Below are positions 9,026 to 16,736 of a stretch of DNA of 19,104 nt, one piece after another. The notes under the pieces were generated by a model. That model saw only the letters and a program-made list of their open reading frames with translations. It was not told where the DNA came from and made no database searches. The position numbers were made by a program, and so were the translations under genes. The stretch is from GCA-002779465 sp964596535 (GTDB taxonomy: Bacteria; Desulfobacterota; Desulfobacteria; Desulfobacterales; UBA2156): contig CAZQUR010000056.1 in NCBI GenBank assembly GCA_964596535.1, positions 1 through 19,104 of the forward strand, read 5' to 3'. Every line of letters starts with the position of its first letter. Position 1 is the first letter of the stretch.

Positions 9026-9778
9026 ATGGCCGACGAAACGCCCGAAACATCCTTCGGCCGATACCTGCGCGCCGTTCGGGAACACCGGGGAATATCCGTC
9101 CGGCAAGTATCAGAGTTCACCAAAATACCGGCCTATCTCCTGCAGGACATTGAGCGCGAAGCCTTGTCCCGGCTTCCCCAGGCGGTGTACTTGAAAGGGT
9201 TCATCCGATCCTACGCCGAAGCGGTGGGAGCGGATCCGAAGGAAGCCGTTCGGCTCTATCTGGAAAAGGTGCCGCCCCCTGTTTATTCGGGAAGATCCCG
9301 TGTCGAATCTGCCCCCGGGCGAAAACGGTTCTGGCCGGGCCTGGTCCTTTCTCTGGCCGGGTTCGCCGGCATCATCTTCCTGTCCGTGTGGGGCATGTCG
9401 GCGGTGAGGGGAAAAGGATCACCCGTTTCCAGGCCGGCGGCCGAAGTCGAAAACACCGCCACTCCGGGAGGACACAAAAACGATGAGCCCTTCACGGAAG
9501 ATCCATCCGCGGAAATTTCCAAGGCGGGGGTGCCGGTACCTTCAAGCGGAGACCTCCTCAATATGAAGGTTTTGTCGGACACCCGGGTTCGTGTGATCAT
9601 CGACGACCAGGGTTCCAAGGAATATCGCCTCAAAACAGGGGATGAACTGGCATTGAAAGCGGTGCCGGGACTCGTACTGCACATCGAGAATCCGGCCGCC
9701 GTGGCCATGACCCTCAACGGAGACCCCTTTTCCGTTGACGGAGAACGGGGGCGGCCCGTAAAAGTGAAATTTCCTTGA
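9026..9778 (+). CDS. RodZ-like helix-turn-helix membrane protein
   Basis: This is a 250-residue single-span membrane protein. The N-terminus is a cytoplasmic helix-turn-helix of the RodZ type (residues ~8-75), marked by FGRYLRAVREHRGISVRQVS and YLKGFIRSYAEAVG. A membrane helix follows at about 104-124 after a basic patch (GRKRF). A low-complexity linker leads to a C-terminal beta domain (~175-250) like DUF4115, containing TRVRVIIDDQGSKEYRLKTG. RodZ proteins link the MreB cytoskeleton to the cell-wall elongation machinery; this one is shorter than the 337-residue E. coli protein, mainly in the linker. The start at 9026 is three bases after the surA stop, with AAGGAT inside the surA end as ribosome site. 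Its TGA lies immediately before the mgtE leader. Confidence 0.82.
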   Translation: MADETPETSFGRYLRAVREHRGISVRQVSEFTKIPAYLLQDIEREALSRLPQAVYLKGFIRSYAEAVGADPKEAVRLYLEKVPPPVYSGRSRVESAPGRKRFWPGLVLSLAGFAGIIFLSVWGMSAVRGKGSPVSRPAAEVENTATPGGHKNDEPFTEDPSAEISKAGVPVPSSGDLLNMKVLSDTRVRVIIDDQGSKEYRLKTGDELALKAVPGLVLHIENPAAVAMTLNGDPFSVDGERGRPVKVKFP

Positions 9779-9795
9779 AGGTGAAGGATTCCCGC

Positions 9796-11148
9796 ATGTC
9801 CAATGATCGAAACCGGATACTGGTGGAAAGCATCAAGCGTCTGCTCCGGCGGGGGGCCACCTCCCATCTGAGCAAGATTCTCAACATGGCCCATGCCGCC
9901 GATCTTTCCATTGTATTCCGTTCCTTGTCCCGGTCTCATCAGAAAAGGCTCTTCGGCCTCATCGACGACCCCGAAAAGAAGGGGCATCTGTTGATGGAAC
10001 TGGACGAAGACATTCTTCTGGATCTCGTGGAAGACATGGACATGGATCTTCTGATAAAGATTCTGGAAGAACTCGCCGAAGACGACGCCGCCGATCTTCT
10101 CACGCTTCTTCCGGAAGAAAAGGCCGATTTCCTTTTGAAAAAGATGAAGGAAAAAGGCCTGGAAGATCTGGAGGACATCCTCAAGTACGACGAGGAGACG
10201 GCGGGCCGCATCATGGTGACGGATTTCATCGCCCTGAAACAGGACATGACCGTCAAGGAGGCCATCGAACACATCCAGAAGGAGCATCAGGATGTGGAGA
10301 TGCCCTTTTACCTGTATGTGGTGGACGAATACGGAAGTCTGGTGGGGGTCAGCTCTTTGCGGCAGCTGGTGCTGGTTCCCCCTGAAACCCAGCTCAAGGA
10401 TATCATCACCACCGACGTCATTTCCGTACAGACCCACTGGGATCAGGAAGAAGTGGCGCGCATCGTGGCCCGGTACGATTTTCTGGCGGTTCCCGTGGTG
10501 GACGAAAGCCACCGGCTGGTGGGGATCGTCACCGTGGACGACGTCATCGACATCCTCCGGCGGGAAGCCACCGAAGACATCCTCAAGATGGCCGGCGCAG
10601 GAGAGGAGTTCGTCGAGACCAAATCCGTTTTCAAGAGTACCCGGATCCGGCTCCCCTGGCTTTTCGCCAGTTGTGTCGGCGGGATCATCGCGTTTTTCGT
10701 CATCGGCCATTTCGAAGGCGGGTTGACCCAGTTTGCCTATCTTGCGGCCTTCATCCCGGTGATCATGGGAATGGGGGGGAATATCGGCACCCAGTCTTCC
10801 ACCATCGTGGTGCGGGGACTGGCCACCGGACGGCTTCACATCCGGGACATCTGGCGGGTGGTCATGAAGGAACTGGCGGTGGGGTTGATCCTGGGGGTCG
10901 TCTACGGAGTCTTCATCGGGACGGTGGCCCAGGTCCGGTTCAGCACCATGGCCCTTGCCGTATCCGTGGGGCTGGCACTGATCTGTTCCATGTCGGTGGC
11001 GGCCCTGATCGGTTCCTTTGTTCCCATGGCGTTTGCGCGATTCCATATCGACCCGGCGGTGGCCACCGGCCCCTTTGTCACCACATCCATCGACATCATC
11101 AGTGTCTTTTTCTATTTTAAAATCGCCACGGTTCTCCTCGGAATCTGA
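9796..11148 (+). CDS. mgtE: Magnesium transporter MgtE
   Basis: This 450-residue inner-membrane Mg2+ channel/transporter has an N-terminal superhelical domain (~1-135; repeated acidic blocks such as LMELDEDILLDLVEDMD). Two CBS domains (~138-265) contain VDEYGSLVGV and VDESHRLVGIVTVDDVIDIL. Five membrane helices (from ~285) follow, including the conserved pore segment GMGGNIGTQSSTIVVRGLA. In the known family the acidic N and CBS domains bind Mg2+ and close the pore when Mg2+ is plentiful. The ATG at 9796 has GAAGGA seven bases upstream; a TTG at 9775 overlapping the rodZ stop is in frame but lacks a better site. With no gap before it there is no room for an Mg2+ riboswitch, so expression follows the upstream operon. 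Confidence 0.95.
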   Translation: MSNDRNRILVESIKRLLRRGATSHLSKILNMAHAADLSIVFRSLSRSHQKRLFGLIDDPEKKGHLLMELDEDILLDLVEDMDMDLLIKILEELAEDDAADLLTLLPEEKADFLLKKMKEKGLEDLEDILKYDEETAGRIMVTDFIALKQDMTVKEAIEHIQKEHQDVEMPFYLYVVDEYGSLVGVSSLRQLVLVPPETQLKDIITTDVISVQTHWDQEEVARIVARYDFLAVPVVDESHRLVGIVTVDDVIDILRREATEDILKMAGAGEEFVETKSVFKSTRIRLPWLFASCVGGIIAFFVIGHFEGGLTQFAYLAAFIPVIMGMGGNIGTQSSTIVVRGLATGRLHIRDIWRVVMKELAVGLILGVVYGVFIGTVAQVRFSTMALAVSVGLALICSMSVAALIGSFVPMAFARFHIDPAVATGPFVTTSIDIISVFFYFKIATVLLGI

Positions 11149-11152
11149 TCCC

Positions 11153-11908
11153 GTGTCCGTCTTTTCCAGCCCCGCCATCGTGTTGCGCCGCGCCGATTAC
11201 GGGGATTACGATCTCATCGTCACCCTTTTCACCCAAAGCGAAGGAAAGCTTGCCGTTATCGCCAAGGCCGCCAAGAAAAGCACGCGGCGGTTTTCGGGTG
11301 TCCTGGAACTTTTTTCTCTCATCGATGCCGTATGCCGCCGGGGCAAAGGCATGCCGGTCATTCAGGAAGCCAATCTGGTGAACGCCTACCCCGGCATCCG
11401 CACCGATTTTAAAAAGACCGCATACGCCGGCTACTGGACGGAGGTGGTCCATGCATGGAGTGAGGAAGGCCATGCCCAGCCCGTCCTGTTCCGGCTTTTG
11501 GCGTTTGTCCTGGAAGGCCTCGACCGGCGGGAGATGCCCGAGGAGGTCCTGTCGCTGATTTTCCAGATTCGCTTTTTGAAGCTGGCCGGGATGCAGCCCA
11601 ACCTCACCCATTGCCGCGGATGCCGCACGCCTCTCGAAGATCTGCCGGGATCGAATGCCGCCTTTGAGCTTGCAAAAGGCGCCCTGGTGTGTGACAAGTG
11701 CAAATCGCCCTTGACACCCACGTCGAGTTTATCCAAAGGGCTTTTAAAGCAGTTGCAGTGGATGGCCGATGCAAACCTGGATGCGGTGAGACGCATTCGA
11801 TGGACCCCGGCGGCCCGGCAAGCGGCCGGGCAATTTTTGGAAACCTTTGTGCCCCTGCATCTGGGAAAGCCCCTGCGCAGTCTGAAGGTATTAAAGCAGT
11901 TGCGGTGA
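11153..11908 (+). CDS. recO: DNA repair protein RecO
   Basis: This 251-residue protein loads RecA onto SSB-coated DNA together with RecR in the RecFOR pathway. The N-terminal OB fold begins VFSSPAIVLRRADYGDYD and continues LFTQSEGKLAVIAKAAKKS. The C-terminal part has the four-cysteine zinc site HCRGC (Cys near 154 and 157) and CDKC (near 180 and 183) and ends in a helical bundle. The start is the GTG at 11153, four bases after the mgtE stop; the frame stays open upstream inside mgtE without useful homology. The stop overlaps the ATG of the following kinase gene. Confidence 0.9.
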   Translation: MSVFSSPAIVLRRADYGDYDLIVTLFTQSEGKLAVIAKAAKKSTRRFSGVLELFSLIDAVCRRGKGMPVIQEANLVNAYPGIRTDFKKTAYAGYWTEVVHAWSEEGHAQPVLFRLLAFVLEGLDRREMPEEVLSLIFQIRFLKLAGMQPNLTHCRGCRTPLEDLPGSNAAFELAKGALVCDKCKSPLTPTSSLSKGLLKQLQWMADANLDAVRRIRWTPAARQAAGQFLETFVPLHLGKPLRSLKVLKQLR

Positions 11909-12960
11909 TGATGACAACCCACATGCAAAAAATGCTGGAACGCGCACCGGTGGAAGCTTCCGCTCCTTGTCGCATCGACGCCGGCGGTACGGTGGATCTT
12001 TCCACGTTTCACCTTCCCCTGCAGCATCTGTCCCCCAGCACCGTGAACCTGGCCCTGGATCTGCGCACGCGCGTCATCCTCAAACCCTTTACAGCGGGGA
12101 AGCTGAAAGTCTCTTCCAAGGGCTTCAAAAGCGTTGCGGCATCTCCCGAAACGGCGTCCTTCCGCCACCCGTTGGGACTGATATTTGCCGTGGCCGCCCA
12201 TTTCAACGCGGCAGGGGTGCACATTCACATCGACTCGGCGTCTCCGCCCAAAAGTGCGTTGGGGGGATCTTCGGCGGCGGCGACGGCCCTTGTGACCGCT
12301 TTTTCCAAGCTGACGGCTCCGGATCAAAAAGCGCCTTTATCCCCGCGTCGCGTGGCGCTTCTGGCCCATGCCGTCGAAGCCGGCGTGGCGGGGGTGCCCT
12401 GCGGCCTCCAGGATCAACTGGCCGCCGCCTTCGGGGGCGTGAATGCCTGGTATTGGAGGGCCGCACCCGGTAAAACCGCATACCGCAGGGTGCCGCTTTT
12501 GTCGAAAAAGGACTTTCCGATTTTGGAGCGGCATCTTCTCGTGTGCTACGGCGGAAGACCCCATGTATCCAGAGACATCAACGGCAGGTGGGTGCAGCAG
12601 TTCCTGGAAGGAAAGCACCGGGCCCTGTGGGCGGCCGTCATCGCCAACACCCACCGGTTGGAAAAGGCACTGGCGGAAAACGATTTCGAGGGTTGTGCCC
12701 GGGCGGTTCTGAAGGAAACCGAACTGCGGCTGAAATTGACCCCCGATGTTCTGGATCCCGCCGGAAAAAGGCTTTTCCGCGCCGCCAAGGAACAAGGCTG
12801 CGGGGCGCGGTTTACGGGGGCCGGCGGCGGGGGATGCGTCTGGGCTGTCGGGGAAAAAGCGTGCATCGAGGCCCTGAAGGATTCATGGACAACGATTCTT
12901 TCCAAAATCAAGGGTGCCCGGTTTTTGCCGGTCGCCATTGCCTCCAAGGGGGTATTGTAA
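11908..12960 (+). CDS. GHMP-family small-molecule kinase
   Basis: This is a 350-residue cytoplasmic kinase of the galactokinase / homoserine / mevalonate / phosphomevalonate superfamily. The N-terminal motif ASAPCRIDAGGTVD (~17-30), the ATP-binding glycine loop PKSALGGSSAAAT (~114-126) and the C-terminal motif GARFTGAGGGGC (~299-310) are all present. The substrate cannot be read from the sequence; sugar kinases such as the heptose-7-phosphate type (HddA-like) have a similar N-terminal pattern, and this is only a possibility. The ATG at 11908 overlaps the recO stop (TGATG), so translation is coupled. A second ATG follows directly at 11911. It is the last gene of the run starting with mfd; no clear terminator follows. 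Confidence 0.8.
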   Translation: MMTTHMQKMLERAPVEASAPCRIDAGGTVDLSTFHLPLQHLSPSTVNLALDLRTRVILKPFTAGKLKVSSKGFKSVAASPETASFRHPLGLIFAVAAHFNAAGVHIHIDSASPPKSALGGSSAAATALVTAFSKLTAPDQKAPLSPRRVALLAHAVEAGVAGVPCGLQDQLAAAFGGVNAWYWRAAPGKTAYRRVPLLSKKDFPILERHLLVCYGGRPHVSRDINGRWVQQFLEGKHRALWAAVIANTHRLEKALAENDFEGCARAVLKETELRLKLTPDVLDPAGKRLFRAAKEQGCGARFTGAGGGGCVWAVGEKACIEALKDSWTTILSKIKGARFLPVAIASKGVL

Positions 12961-12983
12961 GAATCCGGATGGGATGGTATAGG
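12955..12983 (+). promoter_or_regulatory. Candidate promoter of glyQS
   Basis: TTGTAA (12955-12960, the last bases of the kinase gene) is followed after 17 bases by TATAGG (12978-12983), with the TGG of an extended -10 just before it. Transcription would begin near 12990, leaving a 60-base leader that contains a perfect 7-bp inverted repeat. Each box matches consensus at 4 of 6. Confidence 0.4.
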
Positions 12984-13008
12984 GACTCATTTTACCGGCT
13001 GACAGTAG

Positions 13009-13030
13009 TAATGATAGAAACTCATCATTA
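13009..13030 (+). repeat. Inverted repeat in the glyQ leader
   Basis: TAATGAT (13009-13015) and ATCATTA (13024-13030) form a perfect 7-bp inverted repeat around an 8-base loop, 20 bases before the glyQ start. It is A/T-rich and weak as an RNA hairpin; it could equally be a protein-binding palindrome or chance. Confidence 0.45.
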
Positions 13031-13050
13031 AGTAAAGGGGAAGAGGGAAC

Positions 13051-13926
13051 ATGTACTTTCAGGATGTCATCATTTCTTTGGAGCGTTTCTGGGCGAGGAA
13101 GGGATGCGTCATCGCCCAGCCCTACGATATGGAGGTGGGGGCCGGCACCTTTCACTGGACGACCCTCCTGCGGGCCCTGGGTCCCGAACCCTGGAACGTG
13201 GCTTATGTGCAACCCTCCCGGCGACCCACGGACGGCCGGTACGGTGAAAACCCCAATCGGCTCCAGCATTACTATCAGTACCAGGTGATCCTGAAGCCGT
13301 CCCCCCTGGACGTGCAGCAGCAGTACCTGGATTCGCTGCGCGTATTGGGGGTCGATCCCCTGGATCACGACATCCGGTTCGTGGAAGACGACTGGGAAAG
13401 CCCCACCCTCGGCGCATCGGGTCTCGGCTGGGAGGTCTGGCTCGACGGCATGGAAATCACCCAGTTCACCTATTTCCAACTGGCGGGAAGCATCGAGCTT
13501 TCCCCCGTCTCCGTGGAGCTGACCTATGGGCTGGAACGGATCGCCATGTATCTTCAGGGAGTCGACAACGTCTACGATCTGAAATGGAACGCCCACATCA
13601 CGTACGGCGACGTCCACCATCAACAGGAAGTGGAGGGCTCCACGTATAATTTTGAAAAGGCCGACGTGCCCATGCTCCAGAGCCTGTTCAGCCAGTACGA
13701 GGCGGAGTCGACGCGCCTCATCGAAATCCCCCTGGTCCTTCCGGCCTATGATTACTGCCTGAAATGCTCCCATACATTCAACCTGCTCGATGCCCGGGGC
13801 GCCATCAGCGTCACCGAACGCACCGGCTACATCGCGCGGATCCGGAACCTGGCCCGGCGCTGTGCCGAAGCCTACCTGAAGCAAAGAGAATCCATGGGGT
13901 TCCCGCTGCTTGACCGGGGCATATAG
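13051..13926 (+). CDS. glyQ: Glycyl-tRNA synthetase alpha subunit
   Basis: This 291-residue catalytic subunit of the bacterial alpha2-beta2 glycyl-tRNA synthetase forms glycyl-adenylate and charges tRNA-Gly with the beta subunit. Class II synthetase features run throughout: the N-terminal FWARKGCVIAQPYDMEVGAG, then VQPSRRPTDGRYGENPNR, HYYQYQVILKPSP, the very conserved FVEDDWESPTLGASGLGWEV, and MEITQFTYFQ. The length is that of the family (303 in E. coli). The ATG at 13051 is preceded by AGAGGGAA. glyS follows with a 28-base gap, so the two subunits are made from one transcript. The preceding gap of 90 bases holds a probable promoter. Confidence 0.97.
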   Translation: MYFQDVIISLERFWARKGCVIAQPYDMEVGAGTFHWTTLLRALGPEPWNVAYVQPSRRPTDGRYGENPNRLQHYYQYQVILKPSPLDVQQQYLDSLRVLGVDPLDHDIRFVEDDWESPTLGASGLGWEVWLDGMEITQFTYFQLAGSIELSPVSVELTYGLERIAMYLQGVDNVYDLKWNAHITYGDVHHQQEVEGSTYNFEKADVPMLQSLFSQYEAESTRLIEIPLVLPAYDYCLKCSHTFNLLDARGAISVTERTGYIARIRNLARRCAEAYLKQRESMGFPLLDRGI

Positions 13927-13954
13927 CCCGGAAAATATCATACGAGGTGTGATC

Positions 13955-16030
13955 ATGGAGACATTACTTCTGGAGATCGGGGCCGAGGAGATTCCCGCAG
14001 GCTATATCGAACCGGCCCTTGACGCCCTGTCCCAAACCATCGTCCGCAAGCTCGGCGCCGCCCGGATCGTCCATGGCGGGGTCAACGTATACGGAACCCC
14101 GAAACGGCTTGCCGTTGAAATTGCAGGCGTGGCCGAAAAGCAGGCGCCGCTGTCCGTGGAGATGATCGGCCCGCCCGAGAAAGTCGGATACGACGATCAG
14201 GGGCGGCCCACCGTGGCGGCGGAAAAGTTCGCCGAGAAGGCCGGCGTGGCGGTGGCGAAACTCATCGTAAAGGAGACGGAAAAAGGAGCGTATCTGTGCG
14301 CGCAGAAGATGGAAAGGGGAAAGTCCAGCCGCGCGGTGCTTTCCACGATACTCCCGGAAACAATCCTTGCAACCCCTTTTCCCAAGAGCATGCGATGGGG
14401 GACCTTGTCCATTTCCTTTGCCCGCCCCATTCATACGGTCTTGGCTTTGTTGGGAAACAAGATCATTCCCTTTACCGTCGGGGACATTAAGAGTGGACGG
14501 GTGACCCTGGGACACCGCTTCATGGCGTCCGGGCGGATCCGGGTGGACCATCCCAAAGAATATGTGAAAAAACTCCGCAAGGCGCACGTCCTGGCAGATA
14601 TCCGGGCGCGGAAGAAAAGCGTGCGCACGGCAGTGGAAAAGGCCGCCGGGAAGATCGGCGGCCGCGTCCTGGAAGACGACGCCCTCTTGGACACCGTGAC
14701 CCACCTGGTGGAATATCCGGTCCCGTCCACCGGAAGATTCGACGATGCGTTCCTTGCGCTTCCCCCGGAAATTCTCATCACGGCCATGCGCCGGCACCAG
14801 AAATATTTCGCGGTGGAAGACGACAACGGGCGCCTTATGCCCCATTTCATCGCCGTCAATAACACACGCACCCGGAATCCTTCCCTGGTGGCCACCGGTC
14901 ATGAACGGGTCCTGAGGGCCCGACTCTCGGATGCCCGGTTTTTCTTTAACAGCGATCTTTCGGAGACCGTTGACCAGCGGGTGGAAAAACTCAAGGGGGT
15001 CTTGTTTCAGTCCGAGCTGGGAACGATGCACGAAAAGATCCAGAGGGTCCGGGACATGGCGGCCTATCTGTCGGATGCGGCGGCGATGCCCTCCGATGTC
15101 AAGAAAGATGTAACGCGCGCCGCATGGCTGTGCAAGGCGGATCTTGTCAGCCAGGTGGTGGGGGAGTTTCCCGAACTCCAGGGGATCATGGGCCGGGTCT
15201 ATGCCGAAAAAGCCGGAGAACCAAAACGGGTGGCCCGGGCGCTTGAAGAACACTACCGGCCGACCCATTCGGGCGGGGTGCTTCCCGGAGACCCCGTCGG
15301 GGCCCTGTTGAGCATTGCCGACAAACTCGATTCCATCTGCGGATGTTTCCGGGTGGGGCTGGTCCCCACCGGGGCATCGGACCCGTATGCCCTGAGAAGA
15401 CAGGGTATCGGCATCGTATTGATCATGCTTTCCCGGAATTTTCGGTTTCCCCTAAAGGCGGCCGTGCAGAAGGGCATTTCCCTTTTTCCGAAAACGGTCA
15501 AAAAAGATGCATCCGCGGGAGAGAAGGTTCTTGCCTTTTTACAAAACCGGATGGTGCATTTACTCGCCGAAGAAGGGTATGCCAAGGACGTCATCCAGGC
15601 GGTGACGGCCGTTTCCGCGGATTGTGTTCCGGACGTGTGGGCCCGGGTCAAGGCCCTGGACCACCTGAAGAAGGCGCCGGATTTTGAACCCCTGGCCGTG
15701 GCCTTCAAGCGCGTGGTGAACATCATCAAGCAGGCGGGCGGCGGCGCGGTTCCCGAAGTCAAGGAATCCCTCTTTTCGGATAAAAGCGAAAAAGCCCTTT
15801 ACGCCGCCTATCAAAAGACGGCCAGGGACGTGGAACAGCTCCTGAAAAAAGGCGCCTTTGAAAAGGCCCTTGTCCGCATCGCTTCCCTGAGAGAACCCGT
15901 GGACACCTTTTTCGACGCCGTGTTGGTCATGGCCGAAGACGAGCGCGTCCGGAAAAACCGGCTGGCGGTTTTGTCTTCCATTGCGGCACTCTTCGAGCGT
16001 ATTGCCGATTTTTCAAAGATTTCCACGTAA
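13955..16030 (+). CDS. glyS: Glycyl-tRNA synthetase beta subunit
   Basis: This 691-residue beta subunit (689 in E. coli) recognises tRNA-Gly and completes the alpha2-beta2 enzyme. It begins METLLLEIGAEEIPAGYIEP, the hallmark N-terminus. It contains the HD-like/body motifs PLSFARPIHTVLAL-like ISFARPIHTVLALLGNK, RHQKYFAV, NSDLSE, LVSQVVGEFPELQGIMGR and DPYALRRQG. It ends with an anticodon-binding helical domain, NRLAVLSSIAALFERIADF. The ATG at 13955 has GAGGTG five bases upstream; the frame is open to a TTG at 13910 inside glyQ, but that would add 15 unrelated residues. The C-terminus is complete and normal. The gene is followed within about ten codons, in the same frame, by a fragment of an unrelated enzyme. 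Confidence 0.97.
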   Translation: METLLLEIGAEEIPAGYIEPALDALSQTIVRKLGAARIVHGGVNVYGTPKRLAVEIAGVAEKQAPLSVEMIGPPEKVGYDDQGRPTVAAEKFAEKAGVAVAKLIVKETEKGAYLCAQKMERGKSSRAVLSTILPETILATPFPKSMRWGTLSISFARPIHTVLALLGNKIIPFTVGDIKSGRVTLGHRFMASGRIRVDHPKEYVKKLRKAHVLADIRARKKSVRTAVEKAAGKIGGRVLEDDALLDTVTHLVEYPVPSTGRFDDAFLALPPEILITAMRRHQKYFAVEDDNGRLMPHFIAVNNTRTRNPSLVATGHERVLRARLSDARFFFNSDLSETVDQRVEKLKGVLFQSELGTMHEKIQRVRDMAAYLSDAAAMPSDVKKDVTRAAWLCKADLVSQVVGEFPELQGIMGRVYAEKAGEPKRVARALEEHYRPTHSGGVLPGDPVGALLSIADKLDSICGCFRVGLVPTGASDPYALRRQGIGIVLIMLSRNFRFPLKAAVQKGISLFPKTVKKDASAGEKVLAFLQNRMVHLLAEEGYAKDVIQAVTAVSADCVPDVWARVKALDHLKKAPDFEPLAVAFKRVVNIIKQAGGGAVPEVKESLFSDKSEKALYAAYQKTARDVEQLLKKGAFEKALVRIASLREPVDTFFDAVLVMAEDERVRKNRLAVLSSIAALFERIADFSKIST

Positions 16031-16039
16031 GCACGCCGG

Positions 16040-16168
16040 CTGATTTTCCGCGCGATCCCCGGGGGCGGCCGGCCCCAGTTCATCGAAGTGAACCCTTTGG
16101 CGGGGATTCATCCCGTGGATTCGGATCTTCCCATCCTGTGCAGCCTGGCGGGTATTTCCTACCAACGG
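16040..16168 (+). pseudogene. C-terminal remnant of an ATP-grasp (D-Ala-D-Ala-ligase-like) enzyme
   Basis: This stretch translates, in the same frame as glyS but after its stop, to a peptide of about 40 residues containing RPQFIEVNPLAGIHPVDSDL and then PILCSLAGISYQ. This is the typical C-terminal end of D-alanine-D-alanine-ligase-like ATP-grasp proteins, where the Glu-x-Asn of FIEVNPL binds the metal. There is no start codon with a ribosome site and the N-terminal three quarters or more of the protein is missing. Homology stops at about 16162, where the sequence switches to a different gene fragment in another frame. I read it as the tail of a deleted gene that once stood behind glyS. The family assignment is from motif recognition, not a search. 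Confidence 0.7.
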
Positions 16169-16538
16169 AAAGCGGATCGGCGAGCTGGGCCTCCCGGTTT
16201 TGGTGGTCCAGGAGGGGGGCTACCGGACCGCGAGCATCGGCGCCAACGCCAACCGCTTCTTCACGGGGCTGGCCCAGGGGATCCGGGAATGGGCCGACAG
16301 TCGCCGCGAGTTTTCCAACCATCTCCACGGAATCACCTTCCGCACCGACGTCCTTCCCCGGGATCCCGGGCGCATCCGCAAGCTCGTGACCCTCACCGGG
16401 TTTTTCTCGGAAGAAGAGGTGAAAGTGGCCGGCGAACTCGCGGAAGAACACCTCAAGACCGGCCCGGGGACAGCAAAGTGGTATTTTTCAAGCGCCTCGA
16501 AAAAGCGCCCCAACGGGGATGAGGTGTATACCGTCTAA
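16164..16538 (+). pseudogene. Fused remnants: HDAC-like hydrolase C-terminus and GNAT acetyltransferase N-terminus
   Basis: In the frame ending at 16538, the first part reads GKRIGELGLPVLVVQEGGY followed by RTASIGANANRFFTGLAQGI. This matches the C-terminal end of histone-deacetylase-like (acetylpolyamine/acetoin-utilisation) hydrolases, in which QEGGY is a conserved active-site loop. About the first two thirds, with the zinc ligands, are absent. Without a stop the frame continues into FRTDVLPRDPGRIRKLV and TLTGFFSEEEVKVAGELAEE, typical of the N-terminus of a GNAT N-acetyltransferase subgroup. It then breaks off in unrelated residues (SASKKRPNGDEVYTV); the acetyl-CoA-binding core is missing. 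No plausible start exists, only a TTG at 16200. Neither half could be catalytic. Confidence 0.68.
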
Positions 16539-16625
16539 AGTTTCGTATGGATCTCATCGATGATTCCCCGTCTGCCGAGGTGCCCGATAAATCCCTACCG
16601 GAACGCTTCCCGCAAGCCCCTGATC

Positions 16626-16654
16626 TTGACAACCGTTGAATCGGTTGGGATAAT
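16626..16654 (+). promoter_or_regulatory. Promoter with internal operator, upstream of the HicB-like antitoxin
   Basis: A perfect -35 box TTGACA (16626-16631) and a -10 box GATAAT (16649-16654; 5 of 6) are separated by exactly 17 bases. The spacer holds the perfect inverted repeat CAACCG (16630-16635) / CGGTTG (16642-16647), well placed for a repressor that blocks RNA polymerase. The predicted start is near 16661, giving a leader of about 75 bases. Autorepression by the antitoxin is the natural guess. The rest of 16541-16736 holds nothing I can identify. Confidence 0.7.
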
Positions 16655-16736
16655 AAACCCCAATGTTGTAAAAGTCGGAAGCCAGACAATGACCGAAAAA
16701 CTATAGATATACTTCCATTTACAAAGAGGAGAAAAA

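Noticed and set aside
9779..9795. Mg2+ riboswitch before mgtE
   Set aside because: The gap from the rodZ stop to the mgtE start is 17 bases, too short for an M-box leader.
9283..11178. 631-codon open frame on the minus strand
   Set aside because: Antisense to rodZ and mgtE, both of which have clear motifs. The opposite-frame protein is His/Asp-rich with no recognisable family.
12961..13050. T-box or glycine riboswitch before glyQS
   Set aside because: The leader is under 90 bases and lacks the conserved T-box sequence and glycine aptamer features; only a short inverted repeat is present.
16088..16522. 144-codon frame after glyS as a single gene
   Set aside because: Only the first 25 codons match a family (ATP-grasp tail). 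Beyond 16165 the frame is a Gly/Pro/Arg-rich shadow of the HDAC/GNAT remnant in the neighbouring frame.
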